DNA of 64,000 bases from Proteles cristata cristata (GCA_017311185.1 JAESUZ010000980.1:1240001-1304000), one strand, 5' to 3'; shown: positions 24,451-35,900, counted from the first letter of the stretch. Numbers and translations: made by a program. The notes: generated by a model not told the origin, from the letters alone.

Positions 24451-24648
24451 GGGGCACCTAACTGGCTCAGTTGGTTAAGAGTCCAACTCTTGATGTCGGC
24501 TCAGGTCATGATCTCAGGGAGTTCATGAGTTCGACAATGTGGAGCCTGTCTGGGATTCTCTGTTTCCCTCTCTCCCCTCTCTCTCTCGCTCCTTCCCACT
24601 TGCATGCATTCTCTCTCTCTCTCAATATATAAATAATTTTCTTAAAAA
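24451..24648 (+). mobile_element. Older feliform SINE
   Basis: It begins GGGGCACCTAACTGGCTCAG with 'aactcttgatgtcggctcagg', then has a deletion after TCGACAATGTGGAGCC. It ends with (TC)n and AATATATAAATAATTTTC. A weak duplication of 'gagtaaa' lies on either side. The ACTCTTGAT form places it with the older subfamily seen at 12763, 31919 and 57922. Confidence 0.9.
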
Positions 24649-25794
24649 AAGAGTAAACTTATAACCAAGATTCTATCTATATCATATTAAGGTGATATGA
24701 TAAAATAAATCATATTATACAATTGTTAAAGATCTGATTGACCTAAAATACCATTAATCTATTTTATATGAATGTATAAAACTTAAGATATAAGTTTGAG
24801 AGTTTGCAAGTATATATGTCACAAGGTACAAATTTTCAGCCAGGTATTTTATTTTCTCTTTGAAGTGCTGATCACTGGATTTACCTTCATCTCTGTTTCT
24901 ATCTTCCTCCTTTTATTCCCCTTTTCCCCCCTTTTCTCAATCCAACTGACAACAGCAGCACCTCATGCAGCATATTGCTTATTGTTGTTTCATGACCCAC
25001 TACTCAGAGTTGTTGTGGTTTTTCTTTTAGCAAAAGCCCTTTGTATTCATACAGCTCTAATAATTTAAGTGTTATAGTGTTCAACAATCTTGAGAAGTCC
25101 ACAGGATTTCAGACAAGCAATTTTCAGGAGTTAAATAACAAAAATTTTGCATAGTAGTAACTTAAAATCCTAAATGTTTCAAAGTACACAGAAATGAAGC
25201 AATCACTAATTAATAGCAAATACTTGAACTACCCTCAATCAGTGATTATGGATGGCTATACAAATTTTCTTCTAGACCCTTTTCATAATGTGGGTATTTG
25301 TGGTCTGGGATGATTTTGAAAGATAACCAAGGGAGGGAAGTTTCATTCCTAAGCCCTTGAACTCTTCAATCCTCCTGGGTTATTGATCTATTTAAATGCA
25401 TAGTGGTTGAGCTATCATCAAAATGTAATAACCTCTTTTGTCATTGAAACCAAGCAACTATATTTAGGACAGGAGAAATCCAGTTACATAACTACCTTAA
25501 AAGGATATATATATATGATTAAAAGAATGGTTAGCTCTACATAAAATTGTTAAGTAAGGAAAGTTAGCTTCTAGTTTCTACCTACTTTATATCTCCTCTT
25601 TCACATCTCTTTCCTTTTCCTCCTGTAGCTCAGAATATCTACACTGCTCTAATCCAGTATCTCCCTCCCTCCCACATCATTCTCTTCCCTTAGCAATATC
25701 ATGTATTCTGAAATAATTACTCTTTTTATGTTCACAGAAAATAATTTGGAAGGACAAAGTAATTTATTTTTGGTAGGAATAGACATATCTTTTA
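24649..25794. other. AT-rich unique DNA
   Basis: No gene or repeat assigned. A 90-codon hydrophobic open frame (24796-25068) has the Phe/Leu-rich composition of pyrimidine-rich DNA and no signal-peptide-plus-domain logic. There is a short (TA)n at about 25506-25517. Confidence 0.5.
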
Positions 25795-26690
25795 AAAGGT
25801 TTGCATTTTCTGCCTACATGGTCTCAAGCAGTCTCATTATGTAAAGGTTTAAGAAATGTTGGGTCCTGGAGCCCACACAACATAACGAATGAGCGGGGAA
25901 CCCAGTTTACAGCAAAGGATGTACAAAGCCAAGCTCGTGACCATGGGATGAACGAGTCATGTAATACACTGCACCATCCAGAAACTAGTAAAACATCATT
26001 ACTGAAGTGCCAGCTTGAAAGCAATACTTCATGAGGATGAAACACAATCCTCTAGACTATGATATATCCATTGAATCAATAACACTTTATATGTTGCTGC
26101 ACCCCAAAGAGAAGAATATACAGGTCTAGGAACCAAGAGCTGGAAGCACAAGTGGTCTCCATTAAATCATTCCCAGTGACCCACTTGGGTATTTGTATTT
26201 CCTATATATTCAATTCTGAGCTCTGTACATTTAGAAGGTTTGGTTCCCAAAGGGGAAACACTTCTGCCACAGAAGACAGCAGGGTTCTACTGAATTATAG
26301 GCTGTGATTGCCATCTGTGATCAGTAGGCCAGAAGTGCAGGCATGGCCCCAACAGGGATAATCAGGAGGACCATGATGATCAGGAGGAGATGAAGATGTG
26401 CTACATGATGAGAACAGAAAGAATATGTCTGATACCTAAGTTGGTTACCTCTGTACTCCTCTGCTTAAGAGTAAATGGGCAAGACCAACAATCCTGGCCT
26501 CAGAAGTGTCTGATAACCAGGGGCTCGGAGGCCTCAGTGCCAGCAGAGATGCTAGTGGAGAGTAAGTGGAATATAATATGGATGATGGAAGTAAGAGATG
26601 AGAAGTATCAACTTCCCCCAACACTCTCCTTATTAGCTGCAGTATTACTAGCTATAGCCTCCCACTAAAGTTCTTTCAAGTTTTTCCCAC
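25795..26690 (+). mobile_element. ERV-L (class III) internal remnant
   Basis: The 5' part keeps a recognisable stretch of a retroviral integrase catalytic core, and the rest follows in the orientation and distance expected for the 3' internal part of an ERV-L, leading into an MLT2-like LTR. ERV-L elements lack env, and no env is seen here. Decay is heavy, with many stops and indels. The segment after about 26050 is assigned mainly by position between integrase and LTR. Confidence 0.65.
25801..26034 (+). pseudogene. ERV-L integrase fragment (dead)
   Basis: A 77-codon open frame whose middle matches the family pattern of the ERV-L integrase core: the (D/E)xGTxFTAKxVQ segment (here RGTQFTAKDVQ) followed about 18 residues later by HHPE. 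In active integrases the Asp of this first motif and the Glu about 35 residues downstream are catalytic. Here the Asp position reads Glu (NERGT). The frame ends shortly after and the upstream reverse transcriptase region is absent. It is a fossil fragment with no function. Confidence 0.7.
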
Positions 26691-26754
26691 CTTCCATGAA
26701 GATCTATCTAGCAGGATCCTGAGAGAGCAGCTTGCAGAATTTTGAAGAAGACAA

Positions 26755-27215
26755 TCCAATCAGGAAAAAGATGGACCATGGTGGACACTGATGTATTGCT
26801 CAAATCCCCTCCAAAGGAGAACTTGTTCCCCACCAGCAGTTAGGAGTGCTGACAGTGGTCAGTCTTCAGCAGTCGGCCCTTTCTGGGATTACTTCAGCTG
26901 CAAGAGCCTTCTGGGTGAAGGGGTTGCTCCTTCTCTAGGTAGCCTGCATCCAAAACTAATCTATGGGGAACTAAAAGGTCAGACAAGTGGTCTAACTTGA
27001 AACAACTCTGAGGGCAATCCTAACTCCTGAACTTCCTATATTATCAACTGTGGTTGTCACTGAGCCTGCATTGTGACTCAATTTATTTCTCCATCATACT
27101 ACCCTACCTAAATTCCACAGGTGTTGATTGCAAGAGCACTCCTTAGTAAACATCCCACAAGCTAACTTCTGTTTCAGAGTTCAGTTCCTGGGATGCCCAA
27201 GCTGTGTACATGTCA
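26755..27215 (+). mobile_element. MLT2-like LTR of the ERV-L remnant
   Basis: The sequence 'tctgggattacttcagctg' to 'aacttgaaacaactctgag', 'ttgtgactcaatttatttctcc' and the end block 'acatcccacaagctaacttctgtttcagagttcagttcctggg' follow the MLT2-type ERV-L LTR. The final block 'ttcctgggatgcccaa' corresponds to the LTR 3' end. It is strongly diverged (tens of millions of years old), in line with a pan-mammalian element. Confidence 0.65.
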
Positions 27216-27683
27216 ATCAAAGTAGCAATTTGTACAAGTATCCCAGCTGATAAAAATACATATAATTTATTTAGGCAATAAGGGCTTAGGTTAGAATCCC
27301 AATGTATTTCTCAAATCTTTTACAGGTTATATAAATAGGTAACAAATCACTGGCCAGCTCTTCAATCTTCTAAAATATTCCACCAGGTGACCAACATTCT
27401 CTTTAAGTATAGGCCTTATGTGCTTTTTTGCTAAATTTAAGATATGTTAAGAGTAAATTGAAATTAAACTTTAGATGGCTATTATTTTAAATTATTTTTT
27501 AAAGGCTTTTTACTGCACTTCCCATCCCCCCAAAAGGGCAAGCTTTAACATGTTCTGATGCCACTAGGAGATGGAATATCATTTCTCAAATTTTGATTTC
27601 ACACCATTTAAGTAAAAGTCCAAAAGATTATCCAACTTTGTTGTAAAAAAATAAGACTCTTGCATTTACATTAAATCCCAAGC
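27216..27683. other. Unique AT-rich DNA
   Basis: No feature recognised between the ERV-L LTR and the class II element. Confidence 0.5.
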
Positions 27684-28038
27684 ATTTATTGTTGGGAGCC
27701 ATTCTGAGCCCACTAGTTGAGAAAACTCCTGGTGAGGTTAAAGCAAGTTTGTACGGTCTCTTGCCAATCAGATGACGACCGATATCCACCCCCACTCAAT
27801 TATTTCTGCTTGAGCACTGACCCCTCGGGTACCTTGTTGATCAATATTGGGAGTGACTTGTCCCCTTATTCCGGCCCTGGTATGATGATTGCACCTTGTG
27901 AAGGAACTTATTGTGGGAACTTCTTCTTTTGATTATGGGAACAAACATTGTGTCTCTAGCAGGTCCTGTTTCCCTCCATACTTTCCCTTGAGCTATGAAC
28001 AGGCTAATGACCCCCAGTCATAAAAGACTGATCTTTAC

Positions 28039-28299
28039 ATGTACAATTCTGTTTCTACTGTTGCGTTAGTCCAAGATGTTCATACAGCTCAACATGCAGA
28101 TCAACTAACCAAAAATGTCTTTCATGCCCTAGCTATTCAAGAAATCATAAAAGTAGACACAAAGGTAAATGCACTCAAAGAGGCTATTCTATGTATTGGA
28201 AATAAGCGAAACTCTTTAAAGGTATGGTTGGCTCTCTGGTGCCATAAAGCATATAACTGGAAAACCAAGTCTTGCCCGGAGACAAAGAGCCTAACTTAG
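28039..28299 (+). pseudogene. Env transmembrane-subunit fragment of class II ERV
   Basis: An 86-codon open stretch resembling the ectodomain of the transmembrane envelope protein of betaretrovirus/HERV-K/IAPE-type elements: a TALVQDVHTA-like region after a fusion-peptide-like segment, a heptad-patterned helix with an LTKN motif, and a single downstream Cys after a W-L-W/R pattern. The fusion peptide is incomplete, and the membrane anchor and surface subunit are missing or unrecognisable. The frame stops at 28299. It has no start context of its own and is a relic. Confidence 0.7.
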
Positions 28300-28654
28300 A
28301 GAGAAGGAACAGATAAGGGCAGAAGATAAGTTAGTACATACACGTTTGCTAACTGATGGTGTATAGCAGCCCCTTCCCTAAGGCCTACTTTCCACAAACA
28401 CCTTCCCTTACCCTGGCAGCTGTAATGAGGATGGATAAGAGTATCTACAAACCTATGACTTAATCTTAGTTATTATAATTATTATATGTGAACACCTTGT
28501 TATTTTCTTAGTTACTCAACTTCAATATAATTGGGGCTGTTCTGCAAGAAGACTTCTGTAAAACCTGTTTCTGTACATTTTCCAAAAACACCTTATCACA
28601 AAGAGCTATCCATTGTAAAAATTCCATTTTCTGATGCCATGTTAACTTTTGACC

Positions 28655-28663
28655 TATAAATAA
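28655..28663 (+). promoter_or_regulatory. TATA-like box of the ERV LTR
   Basis: TATAAATAA lies about 140 bp before the element's 3' end, in the place where a U3/R boundary would put the TATA box (it may double as an AATAAA signal). Activity is unknown. Confidence 0.45.
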
Positions 28664-28810
28664 AGACACCAAAGACACCAAAACCGACAGGACAGAGATG
28701 CCTGCCTGGTGATCAGAAAGGATCTCGGGACTCTCTCTCTTTCACCGACACCGTCCATCCTTCAGGGACCCCTGGACCTGTCGGAGCCGGCGCGGCCTCC
28801 GACAATTTAT

Positions 28811-29628
28811 CAAGTATGTTACTATTTGGGAAACAGCAGAAGTCAGTTGGTTAAAGATATAGATTCTGAATTATGTCTCAGACTTTAAACTAATGCCCTA
28901 TCCTATTTCATTTCCAAATCTTATTGTTGGATACATGTTGTTGTAATTAATTACTTTTCTCTTTTACCTCTTTCTCATTTTTAAGTACTTTTTGTTGAAG
29001 TAAAACATATAAAGAAAAATGAGCTCATATAAACTGTGTTTCACCTTATTTCAGAGTAACACGATTTTAAAAACATGACCCAGGTAAGTAGAACATAATC
29101 AGTATCCAAGAAGCCCCTCTCACACACTTTCCCAGTCACTACTTACTGTCTTCAAAGACAGTCACTATCTTTACATCATCAAGTAGTTTTGTCTATTTGG
29201 AATAGCATGTAAAAACTCTTGTAGCATATGCTCTTTTGTATCTGGCTTCTTTTACTCAATATTGTGTTTCTGAAAGTTATCCATATTGTTAAATTTACCA
29301 GCACTTCATTCACTTTCATTACCATATAATATTTCCTTCGATGGATTGTCCATATATTTTTCTGATCTATTCTCATTTACAGTTCTTTCAATTTTGCTGT
29401 CATTTCCATGAAATGATAGTCCTCACAACTAAACCCATGAGGTTTATTGTAAGTAGTAGGCACACAACATTTTTCCTTTACTGACTTGTTTTTATGTATA
29501 TGTCAATTGTTTGAAGGCAAGAACACATCATATAACAAAATAGCTGACATAGACTAAGTATTTATTGTTTGTGTGTATTCCCTGAGTAATCTAAACAAGA
29601 TAGGCAATAATAATAACAACAACAGCAA
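28811..29628. other. Unique AT-rich DNA
   Basis: No gene seen. A possible L2 3' end trace lies at about 29495-29575 ('tgtttgaaggcaagaacacatc'). Confidence 0.45.
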
Positions 29629-29830
29629 CATTTATTGAGCACTTATATGTGCCACTTTTCTAAATGTAATTCATGTTTTAACTCATTTAATTTTTATAGT
29701 AATCTATTTTATAGATAATCAAACAGATGTCCAGAGAGATTACATAACAATATAAACAAAGTTGACACAACAATTAAATAGCAGTCAGGATTCAAACCCA
29801 GAAATCTAGATGTAGAGACTAAGCCCGTAT
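29629..29830 (-). mobile_element. MIR element
   Basis: 'aacatttattgagcacttatatgtgccac', 'taactcatttaatttttatagtaatc' and 'cagtcaggattcaaaccca' follow the MIR reverse complement in order. Confidence 0.8.
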
Positions 29831-29894
29831 TATCTTCCCTGTGCTTTCTACATTAATGGATATTCTACATTGTACATCCTTTCTTGTATATTGT

Positions 29895-30025
29895 GCATTT
29901 CAAATTAAGGCCTAGAGAGTTTAAGCACTTTTCCTACTAGGCCAGAAAATGGTAAAGATAAGGTATGAGTCAAAGCAGCTTGGTTATAACTCCTAGGTAC
30001 CTGCTTTCGGCCACTCCCCTTGAGC
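29895..30025 (-). mobile_element. Second MIR fragment
   Basis: 'aaattaaggcctagagagtttaagcacttttcctactaggccagaaaatggtaaa' corresponds to the MIR middle on the reverse strand, and 'tgagtcaaagcagcttgg' to its tRNA-like part. It repeats the same MIR portion as the element just upstream, so these are two separate insertions. Confidence 0.6.
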
Positions 30026-30423
30026 CATGGTAATATCCATGGTATTTATCATACATCCCAATGCATCATAAGAGAGCAACCCATTTTATTGAACTACTGA
30101 GTAATTAAAAATGTTTGTACATAACATGGTGAGAGGTACTATAGAAAGATAGTATGAAGGAAGGAAAGGATAAAGAAAGGGGAAGGGAAGCAAACAATCT
30201 TTTATATTGCACTCCCTATGATTTAGGTCAGGGACGGCCAACAGGTTTTAAAGCTTCAATCATTTGGCAGTTACTGTCTGGAACTCTAAGGTGAGGATTC
30301 CAAAGTTCCACTAAAGCTTAGGGAGGGAAGAATTATGGCTGTAATTTAGAAGAGCAGGGCCCAGAGAACCACATTACCACCTATTCCATGTGGGTGCCAT
30401 GTTCTTATTAAGGATGATATACT

Positions 30424-30700
30424 AGAGACTTTCACAAATACTACTTCAAATAATTTACATAAAGATCCTGAGAGGTAGACTTAATTATTCTCATTTTTCA
30501 CACTTACCCTGGTGAACATTGCATAATGTAGGGAATTGTCAAATCACTGTCTTTTACACCTGAAACTAATATTATATTCTATGTCAAATATAATAATAAT
30601 TTTCAGAAATTGTAAGGCTACTGAGAGGTAGATTTAATTATTCCCATTTTTCAGATAAGGAAATTAAATGAAGTCATTGAAGCCTGGGTCTTTTCTTAAA
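30424..30700 (-). mobile_element. MIR fragment interrupted by a LINE-1 3' scrap
   Basis: 'aataatttacataaagatcctgagaggtagact' followed by 'attctcatttttca' is MIR-like (reverse strand), and the same block recurs at 30621-30653 before continuing 'gataaggaaattaaatgaagtcattgaagcc'. The intervening 30501-30620 holds 'cctggtgaacattgcataatgtag' and 'acacctgaaactaatattatattctatgtc', typical of a carnivoran L1 3' end. Confidence 0.65.
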
Positions 30701-31819
30701 ACATAATGATTGATTAAGGAAATAGGCAAACCTCTTTCTGACCCTAACTTATATTCTTAGTCTGTGGCCAGTAAGTTCAAATTCAGGCAGCCTCCAGGAA
30801 ATCATGGAGAGAATCAAAACGAAAGGATTTGCTGCTGCTTCTCCCAGAGGAAAGCAAGTTTTCCAGAAGGTAAACCTTGTCAGCTGGTCACAGGTGTTTT
30901 GACAAAGGGTCATTGGTGTACAGTTTTAAGATAAAACAGTAGTGTTTTTCAGGTCAGATAAGCAACCAGATTCAGGCACTTCTATAAGTTTGCAAACAAT
31001 TTGCTGCCCGGTGCTCCTCATGATTCTAGACCCAGAAGTACTGCTTAGTACCCATATAAAGCACCTTCATTGTTGTGTTCAATAGATAGTCCACTATTCC
31101 AGAATAATTATCTCGTTGCCAGGTGCACAAATCTTAAGGAGATAGTTTTTGCAGGAATGGAAAAACCTTTGTTCCCTCCTACTATCCCTTAATACTCAGT
31201 AATCCTGAGCACTAGGAGTTTAGCAGAGCAATTACCTTCTGACAATGGTATAAATTTAGGCTTGTTAAAACAAGGATTATTAATATTCCCTCAGGTTATC
31301 ACCCTGACCTAACTTACCCAACCATAAAGTACAATAAGACACAGACCTGTAATTTTGTGGCTCACATAAAATGCCCAAGGAAAGAGAGAAAAGAGAGAGA
31401 GAGAGAAACACATGAATATAGTATAACAGTCTAATAAAGTGAAATGCATTAATCATACTTTAAAAAGCTGGGACTTTGCATTTTATTTTAAAACCAATAA
31501 CTGCAACAATACTATAATGATTGTGATAACTTCTTACAGGCCATGATGACATTGTACTCATAATAGACTGGTCATTAAAATTCCAAAAGCCTCAGCTCTA
31601 GCCTTTATCTGCCTCTGTTAAAAATGACCTTCTCTTGGCTTCTCTGATAGAAAAAAAAAAAAATCCAAAAATATTTAAATGCATCATTGCAATTTAGTGC
31701 CCCTGTCTATCTTGGAGGTAATGTTATGGCTAAAGAACTGTAGTTCTCTTACATGCATTTTCTTTTTTTTTTTTTTTAAGAAGCAAGATAAATCTGACAA
31801 GTAAAACAGAGAAATGGAG
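30701..31819. other. Unique DNA with a short GA tract
   Basis: No gene recognised. A (GA)n-type stretch lies at about 31381-31407, with oligo(A)/oligo(T) runs near 31650 and 31764. Confidence 0.5.
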
Positions 31820-32310
31820 AATTCCAGCTTTTGAGATTTGAGCTTTCTCACTGAAGAGCTATGGGACTTCAGCAAATCTCAACTTCTCTGTCTCCTCATC
31901 TGTAAAACAGAGAAGAAAGGGGTGCTTGGGTGGCTTAGTTGGTTAAGTATCAGACTCTTGATTTCTGCTCAGGTCATGATCTTGTGGTTTGTGAGATCCA
32001 GCCCCACATCAAGCTCTGCACTGAGTGGAGAGCCTGCTTGGGATTCTCTCTCTCTCTCCTCTCTCTCAGTTCCTCCCCCACTCGTGCATGCCCTTCCTCT
32101 CTCAAAATAAATAAATAAACTTAAAAAAAATAAAGATAAGAATGGCTGCACAATATGGTTTGTATCTTTAGCCCAGAGCACAACATATATTGTGTACCTA
32201 ATATATTAAAATAATGGAATAATTACGTTAGGAGATTATATAAAGGTATATTAAGTATCTGGCACATAGTAGGGACTGAATAAATTGGTGGCTGCTAAAT
32301 CTATTATGTA
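31820..32310 (+). mobile_element. MIR element split by a SINE
   Basis: Left part (31820-31916): 'gagctatgggacttcagcaaatctcaacttctctgtctcctcatctgtaaaacagagaa' is the MIR core. Right part (about 32200-32310): 'ggagattatataaaggtatattaagtatctggcacatagtagggactgaataaattggtgg' is the MIR 3' end. The SINE at 31919-32132 inserted between them. Confidence 0.8.
31919..32132 (+). mobile_element. Older feliform SINE within a MIR
   Basis: It begins GGGGTGCTTGGGTGGCTTAG and has 'cagactcttgatttctgctcagg', GGATTCTCTC, TC-rich sequence and CAAAATAAATAAATAAACTT. The ACTCTTGATTTCTGC form marks an older subfamily. A direct repeat of 'agaagaaagg' before it and 'aagataagaatgg' after it is too weak to call a target duplication. 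Confidence 0.92.
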
Positions 32311-35300
32311 TCAATCATTATTACAGTTCACTAGTGCTGGGTGGTCAGCAATATTTTTGTGAGACAATTAGAGCTTTTTCACAAAGTCAAATCACAGTAC
32401 AAAGGAAAACGAGGGGAAAAGATCAGGTCAGAATCAATTGCTTTGCATGTATATTGCTATACACTAATTATTTAACTCCTGGTTTTACCCCATTTAATTT
32501 TTTTTGTTTTCTCCCACTGCAGGATCAGACTGTTAATACACTTAATGAGGCAAAGAAGCATAGCAGTATATCTGAGCAATTAAAGCCCCTTCATTCAGAC
32601 AGTAATAAAACCTGCAATTGTCTCCTTTCTGCCTGGCAGAACAACTTTATAGTTTATTGAACAAGTGAGATTTTGATCCAGCTCTAACTCTTCTCCTCAA
32701 AAGTCTCTGAACTTTGTTGTGCTCCTCTAACTCCCTAAGTGGTTTTTTGTTTTTTTTTTTAATGAAAAGGATCACAAATCAATATTATCAGGACATATCC
32801 AGGTTCAGTACATTTTCCAGGCACGAGTGTTATTTGCAACAATCATGGTGAAACAGACTTCTCTCACTTTCTGCTCCTCATTAAAATCTGCCCCCTTTTC
32901 TAAGTATGAAACAGAGTAGCATGGAGGCACAGCCTTGTTTTTACTCTATTCTAAATGGTGCATTTTTTATTGGCAGTCATATCACCTCCCTTATCAGACC
33001 TTTGGACGAGAAAATTCTTAACTCCATTAAACATACTTTGCCTGGCACACTCAACTATAGAAGAATGGCAAATATGACCCTCCTTTTATTTTGAACTTTA
33101 ACATTTACCATCTATTTGCACGAGGCAATACCTTTTGGAGTAATACAGACACATAAAGGGGGTCAGGAAAATTGCAAACACAAGAGTGCCATAGACTGAA
33201 TAAAAGTTAAGACATCCAGCTAATGAAGCCAGAATTCTGCTTCCAATGAAAGACGTTGAAAGAAGGATTTTGTAGTCTTTGAGTAAGAAATGTTTCAGAA
33301 AATGGTGACAAGTTATTGAGCACATGATAAAAGGAAACATATAAAGGGAAAAATAAAGGACTTGGTAAACTTGTATACAACAGAATGGGTTCTATGGTTA
33401 CTTGTAAGTGAATGAGGCTCTTATCTATCTCAGGGGTTTGAGTAGGTGTGTGTAGTCTGTTACCCTCTTAGGACACTTCTGAATCCTGTGAATATAGCAT
33501 CAGGGCAGAGAAGGCTAAAAGCAAGAAGAAAAGGGGAAAAAAAGAAAGGGAAAAAAAGAAAAACAAGAGGAGCAAAACGAGAAAAAAAAAGAGAAGAAAC
33601 CAAATCAAGATTACTCTGCATTTAAAAAATAACTGCCTCCTCCTGTGGTACAATGAGATTGCAAACTACATGTAAACATCAAACTCTGTCTCTCTGAGCC
33701 ATTGGTTGAAGCCATATTGTTCTCTATGGGCAAGGCATCTTAGATATCCCATCTCAGTCCAATTCTAGTAAATGCAGGTCCCCCCAAAAGCAAGCAGCCC
33801 AACTCACTGTACTAGAAAACACCAGACACTAACAAGAAAATGGAATTCATCATCACTTTTCAAGTTGAAAAGAGCTTGTGGCACAGAAAATTATATGAAC
33901 ATTAAAAAACACACACACGCAAACAGAACGTTTACACATGCATCTATTAATATCAATTCTGGACAGAGGATACGCCTCTAGAAAGCAGAAGTGCCTGAAA
34001 TCACCAATCAAAACGTAGCATCATGGAAACCTCTCTCCCCTTCTAAAGATAAACAAACAATTCAATACCAGCTTCATAATGACCACATATTTTCAGCCAC
34101 AGCAGGTTGCTGCCTAGTCCCCGCAGGAAAATGACAAATGAATGCTGTTTAATATTTTGCTTGAACAGTTTTTTCTTCCAGAAAACTATTTGCAATATGA
34201 TAATGAGAAGAGCTTCTCTGCAGAGAGGAGCATTTTGTAAGGATGACTACCTTTCTAGGGCATATCATCTGATACACGCTTTGTTTATCCAGAGTGAATT
34301 CAGTGGTTAAAATGATTAATTGAACCCATTTTGTGTTACTCACACTAGCTCTTGCAAAGGAGGTGATTGCTATTTTTTTCTTAGTGACTCATACAAAGAC
34401 GCCAGCAGTACACTGGCAATAACAAAATGACATTTCTAAATTTAGCAGTTCATAAATCTTATAAGATGCCAGCCACATCCAGTCTGCCCTCCCCCGTGCC
34501 CATCTTCCAGTACTTGCATTCTTATGTGCAAAAGACCTAAATGTGTATGGAGATAAGACAGAGACTTCCTCAGGGCACAGCTCTCTGTTCCTCTCTCAGT
34601 TCTCACCAACACCTCTGTGCACTCGGGTAGTAGGAGCAATGTGTATATTTTCCAAATGATAGCTTTTATTATCTCATTAAGATGCTAAATTTGTCTGGTA
34701 AAAACATACAGAATATGTGCATGTTTCCAAAAGGGTCAATTCAATGAATTATTTTCAAGGGACACTGTGAAAATGAGTGAATTTCTTCCTGTCCTCCTAT
34801 GTTATCTATCCGTGACATGAAATATGCAGTAGCTTCACAGCCTCAGGAAATGAAAAATTTTTTGCCTCTATCATTTTCTGTGGTTCGCACAAGACACTAA
34901 CCAAATGTATCATGCCTTCGTGATGTCTTCTTGCCACTGTTCTAAGACTTCAGGGTTACTACTGCCCTCCATACTTTACCAACATATGACTCACAGATAG
35001 TGTATAAAAAAGAAAATACGAGAGAATTAGGGTTGGTGCACTGAACATTTACTTAGCTGAATAGAAAGATTCCTGAGCAAAGTGACATGCCAGTATTGCC
35101 TTTAAAAATAGCTCATTTTAATCCCTCCTTCACACAACCTCTTCATCATGGAGATCTTATCATTGAATCAGACTCCATACTAATATTTTCCATCTACTCG
35201 AAATGACTTCTACAGATGGCGAGCATGTTAATAAACTGTTTGCCTCTCCTCTATTTTTATTCGTACCTCCTGTTAAAAATACATCCTTCTTCAGGTCAAT

Positions 35301-35690
35301 GACAACAATAAAATCGTCATTTAACGGTAAATGCAGTCAGCAGATGTGAGATGAATGTATCAAAAGCCCAAAATCAACAAGAAAGTTCTTTACCAAAATA
35401 CTAGCCTCTCCATAGAAAAGATGAGGTGTAGAAACATGTAAATTACAAGAAATTCAAAACTTTATTTAAAGTAGGGAATGCACATTTTGTGAGTATATGG
35501 AAGGGCAGATATTTCCAATCAATCTTCCCCCAGTCACATTTTCTTTCTGTCTCTTTGTTGGTATTATGCTTCTACTATTCTTCTTCTAGCTTACATGCTC
35601 CTAACTGCTCCTCTTCCAAACACTTTACTCTTACAGCTTTTAGAATGAAGCCAGCTAGATTAATTTTCTGAGATACTGACTATATTCATT
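32311..35690. other. Repeat-poor 3.4-kb block, possible conserved noncoding DNA
   Basis: No SINE, LINE or LTR could be recognised over 3.4 kb, the longest such stretch in the window's centre. It contains a strong acceptor-like sequence (about 32498-32521: a T-rich tract then CTCCCACTGCAG) followed by a 140-bp open stretch, and several homeodomain-type TAATTA/CAATTAAAG words. The 108-codon frame 32334-32660 crosses this acceptor without interruption, so it is not an exon by itself, and no known domain is visible. Pure-A/G stretches occur at about 33510-33600. Function is unknown. Confidence 0.4.
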
Positions 35691-35712
35691 TCATGGATAG
35701 ACACAGTTTCCT

Positions 35713-35730
35713 GAAGAAAGAAAGAAAGAA

Positions 35731-35787
<57 letters not shown>

Positions 35788-35813
35788 AGGAGGGAGGGAG
35801 GGAGGGAGGGAGG

Positions 35814-35900
<87 letters not shown>

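Larger units (their letters stand above)
27684..28810 (+). mobile_element. Compact class II (betaretrovirus-like) ERV element with target duplication
   Basis: The element proper (27690-28804, 1115 bp) starts TGTTGGGAGCC, the classic opening of class II/IAP-type LTRs, and ends CCTCCGACA, so the terminal bases form the TG...CA inverted repeat. It is flanked by the perfect 6-bp duplication atttat at 27684-27689 and 28805-28810, the size typical of betaretroviruses. The 3' 150 bp is GC-rich like an R-U5 region. Between the ends lies a fragment of env transmembrane subunit rather than gag-pol. No second TGTTGGG copy, polypurine tract plus U3 junction or primer-binding site is visible, so it is either a provirus with a large internal deletion that also removed LTR parts, or an LTR that has taken up env sequence. 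Confidence 0.8.

Noticed and set aside
27690..28804. Functional endogenous retroviral envelope gene (syncytin-like)
   Set aside because: Only part of the transmembrane ectodomain is readable. Surface subunit, full fusion peptide, membrane anchor and start are absent, and stops flank it.
32334..32660. 108-codon frame near a good splice acceptor, as a possible exon
   Set aside because: The frame is open on both sides of the acceptor and has no known domain. A donor, partner exons and conservation cannot be shown from this sequence.
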